The notes under the pieces are model-generated. The model saw nothing but the letters and a program-made list of their open reading frames with translations, did no database searches and was not told the origin of the DNA. The position numbers were made by a program, and so were the translations under genes. 64,000 nucleotides of DNA, from the NCBI GenBank assembly GCA_949130485.1, contig OX422198.1, positions 1,739,262 through 1,803,261 of the forward strand. Direction: 5' to 3'. Below are positions 38,801 to 51,011 of the stretch, piece after piece. The DNA comes from Agelas oroides. Lineage: Eukaryota; Porifera; Demospongiae; Agelasida; Agelasidae. The first letter of the stretch is position 1, and each line of letters opens with the position of its first letter.

Positions 38801-41800
38801 GGCCACGTGGATCCATGGTAGGATGTAGTACAGCTAAGGTAGAGTGAAGTAGAGACAAGTAGAGCCAGGTCTAGCAATGGTATAGTGTAGTAGAGTCAAG
38901 TAAAGCCAAGTAGAGCCATCGTAGAATGTAGTAGAGTCAAGTAGAGCCATGGTAGAATGTAGTAGTGATCTACTGTCAAATAGAGCCATGGTACAATGGA
39001 GTAGAGTCACGTAGAGTCACGTAGAGCGATGGTAGAATGTAGTAGAGACATGGTAGAGTGTAGTAGAGTCGAGTAGAGCCAAGTAGAGCCATGGTAGAGT
39101 GTAGTAGAGTCAAGTAGAGTCAAGTAGAGACCTGGTAGAATGTAGTAGAGTCATGTAGTGTGAAGTATAGCCATGATATACAATGGAGTAGAGCCATGAT
39201 ATAGTGTAGTAGAGTCAAGTAGAGCCAAATAGAGCCATCGTAGAGTGTAGTAGAGCCAAGTAGAGCCATGGTAGAGTGTAGTAGAGTGAGGTAGAGCCAA
39301 GTAGAGCAACGGTAGCATGTAGTAGAGTCATGTAGAGCCAAGTAGAGCCATGGTATAGTGTAGTAGAATCAAGGAGAGCTATTGTAGAATGTAGTAGAGT
39401 CAAGTACAGTCACGTGGAGCAATGGTAGAATGTAGTAGAGACATGGTAGAGTGTAGTAGAGTCAAGTAGAGACCAGTAGAGCCATGGTAGAGTGTAGTAG
39501 AGTCAAGTAGAGCAAAGTAGAGCCATGGTAGAGTGTAGTAGAGCCAAGTAGAACCATGGTAGTGTGTAGTAGAGGCCAGCAGAGCCAAGTAGAGCCAAAG
39601 TAGAGTGTAGTAGACTCACGTAGAGTCATGTACAGCCATGGTAGAATGTAGTAGAGTCATGTAGAGTCAAGTAGAGGCACGGTAGAATGTAGTAGAGCCA
39701 GTTAGACCCATGGTAGAATGTAGTAGAGTGAAGTAGAGTCACGTGGATCCATGGTAGGATGCAGTAGAGCAAAGGTAGAGCGAAGTAGAGACAAGTAGAG
39801 CCAGGTCTAGCAATGGTATAGTGTAGTAGAGTCAAGTAGAGCCAAGTAGAGCCATCGTAGAATGTAGTAGAGTCAGGTACAGCCATGGTAGAATGTAGTA
39901 GAGTCATGTAGTGTCAAGTAGAGCCATGGTACAATGGAGTAGAGCCATGGTATAGTGTAGTAGAGTCAAGTAGAGCCAAGTAGAGCCAAATTAAAGTGTA
40001 GTGGACTGAAGTAGAATCAAGTAGAGCCATGGTAGAATGTAGTAGAGTCATGTAGAGTCAACTAGAGCCATGGTAGAATGTAGTAGAGCCAAGGTAGAGT
40101 GAAGTAGAGACAAGTAGAGCCAGGTCTAGCAATGGTACATTGTAGTCGAGTCACGTAGAGCCAAGTAGAGCCAAGTAGAGCCACCGTAGAATGTAGTAGA
40201 GACAAGTAGAGTCAAGGTAGAGTGTAGTGGACTCAAGTAGAGTCAAGTACAGCCATGGTAGAATGTAGTAGAGTCATATAGAGTCAAGTAGAGGCACGGT
40301 AGAATGTAGTAGAGCCAGGTAGACCCATGGTAGAGTGTAGTAGAGTGAAGTAGAGTCACGTGGATCCATGGTAGGATGTAGTAGAGTAAAGGAACAGCGA
40401 AGTAGAGACAAGTAGAGCCAGGTCTAGCAATGGTATAGTGTAGTAGAGTCAAGTAGAGCCAAGTAGAGCCATCGTAGAATGTAGTAGAGTCAAGTAGAGC
40501 CATAGTAGAATGTAGTAGAGTCATGTAGTGTCAAGCAGAGCCATTGTACAATGAAGTAGAGCCATGATATACTGTAGTAGAGTCATGTAGAGCCAAGAAG
40601 AGCCAAATTAAAGTGTAGTGGACTGAAGTAGAGTCAAGTAGAGCCATGGTAGAATGTAGTAGAGTCATGTAGAGTCAAGTAGAGCCATGGTAGAATGTAG
40701 TAGAGCCATGGTAGAATGTAGTAGAGCCAAGGTAGAGTGAAGTAGAGACAAGTAGAGCCAGGTCTAGCAATGGTACATTGTAGTCGAGTCAAGTAGAGCC
40801 AAGTAGAGCCAAGTAGAGCCAAGTAGAGCCACCGTAGAATGTAGTAGAGACAAGTAGAGTCAAGGTAGAGTGTAGTGGACTCAAGCAGAGTAAAGTAGAG
40901 CCATGGTAGAATGTAGTAGAGTCATGTAGAGTCAAGTGGAGCCATGGTAGAATGTAGTAGAGCCAGGTAGAGCCATGGTGTAGAGTGTAGTAGAGTCAAG
41001 TAGAGTCACGTGGATCCATGGTAGGATGAAGTACAACTAAGGTAGAGTGAAGTAGAGACAAGTAGAGCCACGTCTAGCAAAGGTATAGTGTAGTAGAGTC
41101 AAGTAGAGCCAAGTAGAGCCATCGTAGAATGTAGTAGAGTGATCTTGTGTCAAATAGAGCCATGGTATAATGGAGTAGAGCCATGGTATAATGTAGTAGA
41201 GTCAAGTAGAGCCAAGTAGAGCCATGGTAGAGTGTAGTAGAGCCAAGTAGAGCCATGGTAGAGTGTAGTAGAGTCAAGTAGAGCCAAGTAGAGCCAAGGT
41301 AGAGTGTAGTGGACTCAAGGAGAGTCAAGTGGAGCCATGGTAGTGTGTAGTAGAGTCAAGTAAAATCACGTGGATCCATGGTAGAATGTAGTAGAGCCAA
41401 GGTAGAGTGAAGTAGAGACAAGTAGAGCCAGGTCTAGCGATGGTACATTGTAGTCGAGTCAAGTAGAGCCAAGTAGAGCCAAGTAGAGCCACCGTAGAAT
41501 GTAGTAGAGTCAAGTAGAGCCATGGTAGAATGTAGTAGAGTCATGTAGTGTCAAGTAGAGCCATAGTACAATGGAGTAGAGCCATGGTATAGTGTAGTAG
41601 AGTCAAGTAGAGCCAAGTAGAGCCATTGTAGAGTGTAGTAGAGCCAAGTAGAACCATGGTAGTGTGTAGTAGAGGCAAGTAGAGCCAAGTAGATCCAATG
41701 TAGAGTGTAGTGGACTGAAGTAGAGTCAAGTAGAGCCATGGTAGAATGTAGTAGAGTCATGTAGAGTCAAGTAGAGATATGGTAGAATTTAGTAGAGTCA

Positions 41801-41975
41801 GGTAGAGCCATGGTAGAGTGTAGTAAAGTCACGTAGAGTCAAGTAGATCCATGGCAGAATGTAGTAGAGTCATGTAGAGTCAAGTAGAGTTATGATAGAA
41901 TGTGGCAGGGACATGGTAGAGTGTAGTAGAGTGATGTAGAGCCAAGTAGAGCCATGGTAGATTGTAGTAGAGCCA

Positions 41976-42068
41976 AGTAGAGCCATGGTAGAATGTAGTA
42001 GAGTCAAGTAGAGCCATGGTAGAATGTAGTAGAGTCAAGTAGAGCCATGGTAGAATGTAGTAGAGTCA
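41976..42068 (+). repeat. Run of three perfect 31-bp monomers
   Basis: Three identical 31-bp units start at 41,976, 42,007 and 42,038 and are followed by the same TGTAGTGTCA and GAGCCCTTGTACAAT module as the run at 35,775. The run length differs (three against four), so the run has changed copy number since the two modules separated. Confidence 0.93.
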
Positions 42069-43415
42069 TGTAGTGTCAAGTAGAGCCCTTGTACAATGGA
42101 ATAGAGCCATGATATACCGTAGTAGAGTCAAGTAGAGCCAAGAACAGCCATGGTAGAGTGTAGTAGAGCCAAGTAGAGCTATGGTAGTGTGTAGTAGAGG
42201 CAAGTAGAGCCAAGTAGAGCCAAAGTAGAGTGTAGTGGACTGTAGTAGAGTCAAGTAGAGCAATGGTAGAATGTAGTAGAGTCATGTAGAGTCAAGTAGA
42301 GCCATGGTAGAATGTAGTAAAGCCAGGTAGAGCCATGGTAGAGTGTAGTAGAGTCAAGTAGAGTCAAGTAGAGTCAATTGGATCCATAGTAGGATGTAGT
42401 AGAGCCAAGGTAGAGTGTAGTAGGGACAAGTAGAGCCAGGTCTAGCAATGGTATAGTGTAGCAGAGTCAAGTAGAGCCAAGTAGAGCCATCGTAGAATGT
42501 AGTAGAGTGAAGTAGAGCCATGGTTGAATGTAGTAGAGGCATACAGAGTCAAGTAGAGCAATGGTAGAATGTAGTAGAATGATGTAGAGTCACGTGGAGC
42601 CATGGTAGAATGTAGTAGAGACATGGTAGAGTGTAGGAGAGTCAAGTAGAGCCAAGTAGAGCCATGGCAGAGTGTAGTAGAGCCAAGTAGAGCCATGGTA
42701 GTGTGTACTAGAGTCAAGTAGAGCCAAGTAGAGCCAAGGTAGAGTGTAGTGGACTCAAGTAGAGTCAAGTAGAGCTATGGTAGAATGTAGTAGAGTCATG
42801 TAGAGTCAAGTAGAGACATGGTAGAATGTAGTAGAGCCAGGTAGAGCCATTGTAGAGTGTAGTAGATTCAAGTAGAGTCACGTTGATCCATGGTAGGATG
42901 TAGTAGAGCCAAGGTAGAGTGAAGTAGAGACAAGTTGAGCCAGGTCTAGCAACGGTATAGTGTAGTAGAGTCAAGTAGAGCCAAGTACAGCCATCGTAGA
43001 ATGTAGTAGAGTCAAGTAGAGCAATGGTAGAATGTAGTAGAGTCATGTAGTGTCACGAAGAGCCATGGTACAATGGAGTAGAGTCACGTAGAGTCACGTG
43101 GAGCCATGGTAGAATGTAGTAGAGACATGGTAGTGTGTACTAGAGTCAAGTAGAGCCAAGTAGAGCCAAGGTAGAGTGTAGTGGACTCAAGTAGAGTCAA
43201 GTAGAGCTATGGTAGAATGTAGTAGAGTCATGTAGAGTCAAGTAGAGACATGGTAGAATGTAGTAGAGCCAGGTAGAGCCATTGTAGAGTGTAGTAGATT
43301 CAAGTAGAGTCACGTTGATCCATGGTAGGATGTAGTAGAGCCAAGGTAGAGTGAAGTAGAGACAAGTTGAGCCAGGTCTAGCAACGGTATAGTGTAGTAG
43401 AGTCAAGTAGAGCCA

Positions 43416-43539
43416 AGTAGAGCCATGGTAGAATGTAGTAGAGTCAAGTAGAGCCATGGTAGAATGTAGTAGAGTCAAGTAGAGCCATGGTAGAATGTAG
43501 TAGAGTCAAGTAGAGCCATGGTAGAATGTAGTAGAGTCA
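43416..43539 (+). repeat. Run of four perfect 31-bp monomers at the 7,641-bp junction
   Basis: This is the exact counterpart of the run at 35,775, displaced by 7,641 bp. It lies where copy 1 of the 7,641-bp repeat passes into copy 2, which makes it a candidate for the exchange point. Confidence 0.93.
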
Positions 43540-46500
43540 TGTAGTGTCAAGTAGAGCCCTTGTACAATAGAATAGAGCCATGATCTCCTGTAGTAGAGTC
43601 AAGTAGAGCCAAGAAGAGCCATGGTAGAGTGTAGTAGAGCCAAGTAGAGCTATGGTAGTGTGTAGTAGAGGCAAGTAGAGCCAAGTAGAGCCAAAGTAGA
43701 GTGTAGTGGACTGAAGTAGAGTCAAGTAGAGCCATGGTAGAATGTAGTAGAGTCATGTAGAGTCAAGTAGAGCCATGGTAGAATGTAGTAAAGCCAGGTA
43801 GAGCAATGGTAGAGTGTAGTAGAGTCAAGTAGAGTCAATTGGATCCATGGTAGAATGTAGTAGAGCCAAGGTAGAGTGTAGTAGGGACAAGTAGAGCCAG
43901 GTCTAGCAATGGTATAGTGTAGTAGAGTCAAGTAGAGCCAAGTAGAGCCATCGTAGAATGTAGTAGAGTGAAGTAGAGCCATGGTTGAATGTAGTAGAGG
44001 CATACAGAGTCAAGTAGAGCAATGGTAGAATGTAGTAGAATGATGTAGAGTCACGTGGAGCCATGGTAGAATGTAGTAGAGACATGGTAGAGTGTAGGAG
44101 AGTCAAGTAGAGCCAAGTAGAGCCATGGCAGAGTGTTGTAGAGCCAAGTAGAGCCATGGTAGTGTGTACTAGAGTCAAGTAGAGCCAAGTAGAGCCAAGG
44201 TAGAGTGTAGTGGACTCAAGTAGAGTCAAGTAGAGCTATGGTAGAATGTAGTAGAGTCATGTAGAGTCAAGTAGAGACATGGTAGAATGTAGTAGAGCCA
44301 GGTAGAGCCATTGTAGAGTGTAGTAGATTCAAGTAGAGTCACGTTGATCCATGGTAGGATGTAGTAGAGCCAAGGTAGAGTGAAGTAGAGACAAGTTGAG
44401 CCAGGTCTAGCAACGGTATAGTGTAGTAGAGTCAAGTAGAGCCAAGTACAGCCATCGTAGAATGTAGTAGAGTCAAGTAGAGCAATGGTAGAATGTAGTA
44501 GAGTCATGTAGTGTCACGTAGAGCCATGGTACAATGGAGTAGAGTCACGTAGAGTCACGTGGAGCCATGGTAGAATGTAGTAGAGACATGGTAGAGTGTA
44601 GTAGAGTCGAGTAGAACCAAGTAGAGCCATGGTAGAGTGTAGTAGAGTCAAGCAGAGTCAAGTAGAGACCTGGTAGAATGTAGTAGAGTCATGTAGTGTG
44701 AAGTATAGCCATGATATACAATGGAGTAGAGCCATGATATAGTGTAGTAGAGTCAAGTAGAGCCAAATAGAGCCATCGTAGTGTGTAGTAGAGCCAAGTA
44801 GAGCCATGGTAGAGTGTAGTAGAGTGAGGTAGAGCCAAGTAGAGCAACGGTAGCATGTAGTAGAGTCATGTAGAGCCAAGTAGAGCCATGGTATAGTGTA
44901 GAAGAATCAAGGAGAGCTATTATAGAATGTAGTAGAGTCAAGTACAGTCACGTGGAGCAATGGTAGAATGTAGTAGAGACATGGTAGAGTGTAGTAGAGT
45001 CAAGTAGAGACCAGTAGAGCCATGGTAGAGTGTAGTAGAGTCAAGTAGAGCAAAGTAGAGCCATGGTAGAGTGTAGTAGAGCCAAGTAGAACCATGGTAG
45101 TGTGTAGTAGAGGCCAGCAGAGCCAAGTAGAGCCAAAGTAGAGTGTAGTAGACTCACGTAGAGTCAAGTACAGCCATGGTAGAATGTAGTAGAGTCATGT
45201 AGAGTCAAGTAGAGCCATGGTAGAATGTAGTAGAGCGAGGTAGAGCCATGGTGTAGAGTGTAGTAGAGTCCAGTAGGGCCACGTGGATCCATGGTAGGAT
45301 GTAGTACAGCTAAGGTAGAGTGAAGTAGAGACAAGTAGAGCCAGGTCTAACAATGGTATAGTGTAGTAGAGTCAAGTAGAGCCAAGTAGAGCCATCGTAG
45401 AATGTAGTAGAGTCAAGTAGAGCCATGGTAGAATGTAGTAGAGTGATCTAGTGTCAAATAGAGCCATGGTACAATGGAGTAGAGCCATGGTATAATGTAG
45501 TAGAGTCAAGTAGAGCCAAGTAGAGCAATGGTAGAGTGTAGTAGAGCCAAGTAGAGCCAAGGTAGAGTGTAGTGGACTCAAGGAGAGAGAAGTAGAGCCA
45601 TAGTAGAATGTAGTAGAGTCATGTAGAGTCAAGTAGAGGCATGGTAGAATGTAGTAGAGCCAGGTAGAGTAATGGTAGAGTGTAGTAGAGTCAAGTAGAG
45701 TCACGTGGATCCATGGTAGGATGTAGTAGAGCAAAGGTAGAGTGAAATAGAGACAAGTAGAGCCAGTTCTAGCAATGGTATAGTGTAGTAGAGTCAAGTA
45801 GAGCCAAGTAGAGCTATCGTAGAATGTAGTAGAGTCAAGTAGAGCCATGGTAGAATGTAGTAGAGTCATGTAGTGTCAAGTAGAGCCATGGTACAACGGA
45901 CTAGAGCCATGGTATAGTGTAGTAGAGTCAAGTAGAGCCAAGTAGAGCCATGGTAGAGTATAGTAGAGCCAAGTACAGCCATGGTAGTGTGTAGTAGAGG
46001 CAAGTAGAGGCAAGTAGAGCTAAAGTAGAGTGTAGTGGACTGAAGTAGAGTCAAGTAGAGCCATTGTAGAATTTAGTAGAGCCAGGTAGAGCCATGGTAG
46101 AGTGTAGTACAGTCACGTAGAGTCAAGTAGATCCATGGAAGAATGTAGTAGAGTCAAGTACAGCTATGGTAGAATGTGGTAGGGACATGGTAGAGTGTAG
46201 TAGAGTGATGTAGAGCCAAGTAGAGCCATGGTAGATTGTAGTAGAGCCAAGTAGAGCCATGGTAGTGTGTAGTAGAGTCAAGTAGAGCCAAGTAGAGTCA
46301 AGGTAGAATGTAGTGGACTCAACCAGAGTAAAGTAGAGCCATGGTAGAATGTAGTAGAGTCATGTAGAGTCAAGTAGAGCCATGGTAGAATGTAGTAGAA
46401 CCAGGTAGAGCCATGGTGTAGAGTGTAGTAGAGTCAAGTAGGGCCACGTGGATCCATGGTAGGATGTAGTACAGCTAAGGTAGAGTGAAGTAGAGACAAG

Positions 46501-49500
46501 TAGAGCCAGGTCTAGCAATGGTATAGTGTAGTAGAGTCAAGTAAAGCCAAGTAGAGCCATCGTAGAATGTAGTAGAGTCAAGTAGAGCCATGGTAGAATG
46601 TAGTAGTGATCTACTGTCAAATAGAGCCATGGTACAATGGAGTAGAGTCACGTAGAGTCACGTAGAGCCATGGTAGAATGTAGTAGAGACATGGTAGAGT
46701 GTAGTAGAGTCGAGTAGAGCCAAGTAGAGCCATGGTAGAGTGTAGTAGAGTCAAGTAGAGTCAAGTAGAGACCTGGTAGAATGTAGTAGAGTCATGTAGT
46801 GTGAAGTATAGCCATGATATACAATGGAGTAGAGCCATGATATAGTGTAGTAGAGTCAAGTAGAGCCAAATAGAGCCATCGTAGAGTGTAGTAGAGCCAA
46901 GTAGAGCCATGGTAGAGTGTAGTAGAGTGAGGTAGAGCCAAGTAGAGCAACGGTAGCATGTAGTAGAGTCATGTAGAGCCAAGTAGAGCCATGGTATAGT
47001 GTAGTAGAATCAAGGAGAGCTATTGTAGAATGTAGTAGAGTCAAGTACAGTCACGTGGAGCAATGGTAGAATGTAGTAGAGACATGGTAGAGTGTAGTAG
47101 AGTCAAGTAGAGACCAGTAGAGCCATGGTAGAGTGTAGTAGAGTCAAGTAGAGCAAAGTAGAGCCATGGTAGAGTGTAGTAGAGCCAAGTAGAACCATGG
47201 TAGTGTGTAGTAGAGGCCAGCAGAGCCAAGTAGAGCCAAAGTAGAGTGTAGTAGACTCACGTAGAGTCATGTACAGCCATGGTAGAATGTAGTAGAGTCA
47301 TGTAGAGTCAAGTAGAGGCACGGTAGAATGTAGTAGAGCCAGTTAGACCCATGGTAGAATGTAGTAGAGTGAAGTAGAGTCACGTGGATCCATGGTAGGA
47401 TGCAGTAGAGCAAAGGTAGAGCGAAGTAGAGACAAGTAGAGCCAGGTCTAGCAATGGTATAGTGTAGTAGAGTCAAGTAGAGCCAAGTAGAGCCATCGTA
47501 GAATGTAGTAGAGTCAGGTACAGCCATGGTAGAATGTAGTAGAGTCATGTAGTGTCAAGTAGAGCCATGGTACAATGGAGTAGAGCCATGGTATAGTGTA
47601 GTAGAGTCAAGTAGAGCCAAGTAGAGCCAAATTAAAGTGTAGTGGACTGAAGTAGAATCAAGTAGAGCCATGGTAGAATGTAGTAGAGTCATGTAGAGTC
47701 AACTAGAGCCATGGTAGAATGTAGTAGAGCCAAGGTAGAGTGAAGTAGAGACAAGTAGAGCCAGGTCTAGCAATGGTACATTGTAGTCGAGTCACGTAGA
47801 GCCAAGTAGAGCCAAGTAGAGCCACCGTAGAATGTAGTAGAGACAAGTAGAGTCAAGGTAGAGTGTAGTGGACTCAAGTAGAGTCAAGTACAGCCATGGT
47901 AGAATGTAGTAGAGTCATATAGAGTCAAGTAGAGGCACGGTAGAATGTAGTAGAGCCAGGTAGACCCATGGTAGAGTGTAGTAGAGTGAAGTAGAGTCAC
48001 GTGGATCCATGGTAGGATGTAGTAGAGTAAAGGAACAGCGAAGTAGAGACAAGTAGAGCCAGGTCTAGCAATGGTATAGTGTAGTAGAGTCAAGTAGAGC
48101 CAAGTAGAGCCATCGTAGAATGTAGTAGAGTCAAGTAGAGCCATAGTAGAATGTAGTAGAGTCATGTAGTGTCAAGCAGAGCCATTGTACAATGAAGTAG
48201 AGCCATGATATACTGTAGTAGAGTCATGTAGAGCCAAGAAGAGCCAAATTAAAGTGTAGTGGACTGAAGTAGAGTCAAGTAGAGCCATGGTAGAATGTAG
48301 TAGAGTCATGTAGAGTCAAGTAGAGCCATGGTAGAATGTAGTAGAGCCATGGTAGAATGTAGTAGAGCCAAGGTAGAGTGAAGTAGAGACAAGTAGAGCC
48401 AGGTCTAGCAATGGTACATTGTAGTCGAGTCAAGTAGAGCCAAGTAGAGCCAAGTAGAGCCACCGTAGAATGTAGTAGAGACAAGTAGAGTCAAGGTAGA
48501 GTGTAGTGGACTCAAGCAGAGTAAAGTAGAGCCATGGTAGAATGTAGTAGAGTCATGTAGAGTCAAGTGGAGCCATGGTAGAATGTAGTAGAGCCAGGTA
48601 GAGCCATGGTGTAGAGTGTAGTAGAGTCAAGTAGAGTCACGTGGATCCATGGTAGGATGAAGTACAACTAAGGTAGAGTGAAGTAGAGACAAGTAGAGCC
48701 ACGTCTAGCAAAGGTATAGTGTAGTAGAGTCAAGTAGAGCCAAGTAGAGCCATCGTAGAATGTAGTAGAGTGATCTTGTGTCAAATAGAGCCATGGTACA
48801 ATGGAGTAGAGCCATGGTATAATGTAGTAGAGTCAAGTAGAGCCAAGTAGAGCCATGGTAGAGTGTAGTAGAGCCAAGTAGAGCCATGGTAGAGTGTAGT
48901 AGAGTCAAGTAGAGCCAAGTAGAGCCAAGGTAGAGTGTAGTGGACTCAAGGAGAGTCAAGTGGAGCCATGGTAGTGTGTAGTAGAGTCAAGTAAAATCAC
49001 GTGGATCCATGGTAGAATGTAGTAGAGCCAAGGTAGAGTGAAGTAGAGACAAGTAGAGCCAGGTCTAGCGATGGTACATTGTAGTCGAGTCAAGTAGAGC
49101 CAAGTAGAGCCAAGTAGAGCCACCGTAGAATGTAGTAGAGTCAAGTAGAGCCATGGTAGAATGTAGTAGAGTCATGTAGTGTCAAGTAGAGCCATAGTAC
49201 AATGGAGTAGAGCCATGGTATAGTGTAGTAGAGTCAAGTAGAGCCAAGTAGAGCCATTGTAGAGTGTAGTAGAGCCAAGTAGAACCATGGTAGTGTGTAG
49301 TAGAGGCAAGTAGAGCCAAGTAGATCCAATGTAGAGTGTAGTGGACTGAAGTAGAGTCAAGTAGAGCCATGGTAGAATGTAGTAGAGTCATGTAGAGTCA
49401 AGTAGAGATATGGTAGAATTTAGTAGAGTCAGGTAGAGCCATGGTAGAGTGTAGTAAAGTCACGTAGAGTCAAGTAGATCCATGGCAGAATGTAGTAGAG

Positions 49501-49606
49501 TCATGTAGAGTCAAGTAGAGTTATGATAGAATGTGGCAGGGACATGGTAGAGTGTAGTAGAGTGATGTAGAGCCAAGTAGAGCCATGGTAGATTGTAGTA
49601 GAGCCA

Positions 49607-49699
49607 AGTAGAGCCATGGTAGAATGTAGTAGAGTCAAGTAGAGCCATGGTAGAATGTAGTAGAGTCAAGTAGAGCCATGGTAGAATGTAGTAGAGTCA
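49607..49699 (+). repeat. Run of three perfect 31-bp monomers
   Basis: This is the counterpart of the run at 41,976, displaced by 7,631 bp, with the same three units and the same downstream GAGCCCTTGTACAAT module. The unchanged copy number in both large copies agrees with a recent duplication. Confidence 0.93.
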
Positions 49700-51011
49700 T
49701 GTAGTGTCAAGTAGAGCCCTTGTACAATGGAATAGAGCCATGATATACCGTAGTAGAGTCAAGTAGAGCCAAGAACAGCCATGGTAGAGTGTAGTAGAGC
49801 CAAGTAGAGCTATGGTAGTGTGTAGTAGAGGCAAGTAGAGCCAAGTAGAGCCAAAGTAGAGTGTAGTGGACTGTAGTAGAGTCAAGTAGAGCAATGGTAG
49901 AATGTAGTAGAGTCATGTAGAGTCAAGTAGAGCCATGGTAGAATGTAGTAAAGCCAGGTAGAGCCATGGTAGAGTGTAGTAGAGTCAAGTAGAGTCAAGT
50001 AGAGTCAATTGGATCCATAGTAGGATGTAGTAGAGCCAAGGTAGAGTGTAGTAGGGACAAGTAGAGCCAGGTCTAGCAATGGTATAGTGTAGCAGAGTCA
50101 AGTAGAGCCAAGTAGAGCCATCGTAGAATGTAGTAGAGTGAAGTAGAGCCATGGTTGAATGTAGTAGAGGCATACAGAGTCAAGTAGAGCAATGGTAGAA
50201 TGTAGTAGAATGATGTAGAGTCACGTGGAGCCATGGTAGAATGTAGTAGAGACATGGTAGAGTGTAGGAGAGTCAAGTAGAGCCAAGTAGAGCCATGGCA
50301 GAGTGTAGTAGAGCCAAGTAGAGCCATGGTAGTGTGTACTAGAGTCAAGTAGAGCCAAGTAGAGCCAAGGTAGAGTGTAGTGGACTCAAGTAGAGTCAAG
50401 TAGAGCTATGGTAGAATGTAGTAGAGTCATGTAGAGTCAAGTAGAGACATGGTAGAATGTAGTAGAGCCAGGTAGAGCCATTGTAGAGTGTAGTAGATTC
50501 AAGTAGAGTCACGTTGATCCATGGTAGGATGTAGTAGAGCCAAGGTAGAGTGAAGTAGAGACAAGTTGAGCCAGGTCTAGCAACGGTATAGTGTAGTAGA
50601 GTCAAGTAGAGCCAAGTACAGCCATCGTAGAATGTAGTAGAGTCAAGTAGAGCAATGGTAGAATGTAGTAGAGTCATGTAGTGTCACGAAGAGCCATGGT
50701 ACAATGGAGTAGAGTCACGTAGAGTCACGTGGAGCCATGGTAGAATGTAGTAGAGACATGGTAGTGTGTACTAGAGTCAAGTAGAGCCAAGTAGAGCCAA
50801 GGTAGAGTGTAGTGGACTCAAGTAGAGTCAAGTAGAGCTATGGTAGAATGTAGTAGAGTCATGTAGAGTCAAGTAGAGACATGGTAGAATGTAGTAGAGC
50901 CAGGTAGAGCCATTGTAGAGTGTAGTAGATTCAAGTAGAGTCACGTTGATCCATGGTAGGATGTAGTAGAGCCAAGGTAGAGTGAAGTAGAGACAAGTTG
51001 AGCCAGGTCTA

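Larger units (their letters stand above)
35740..43380 (+). repeat. 7,641-bp higher-order repeat, copy 1
   Basis: Sequence from about 35.74 kb recurs 7,641 bp downstream. The offset becomes 7,631 after about 40.8 kb because this copy has four consecutive 10-mers (AAGTAGAGCC) at about 40,790-40,830 where copy 2 has three. I noticed only a few substitutions (for example GAGCGATGG near 39,025, and GGTATAATGG near 41,165), so identity is very high. It contains two runs of perfect 31-bp monomers. Confidence 0.87.
43381..51011 (+). repeat. 7,641-bp higher-order repeat, copy 2 (7,631 bp)
   Basis: This copy is near-identical to copy 1 apart from one lost 10-mer and a handful of substitutions. The homology extends to about 51.01 kb, beyond which the matching base in copy 1 enters the perfect 31-mer run at 43,416 while this copy continues with GCCATCGTAG. 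The pair is the most homogeneous large repeat in the window. Confidence 0.87.
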
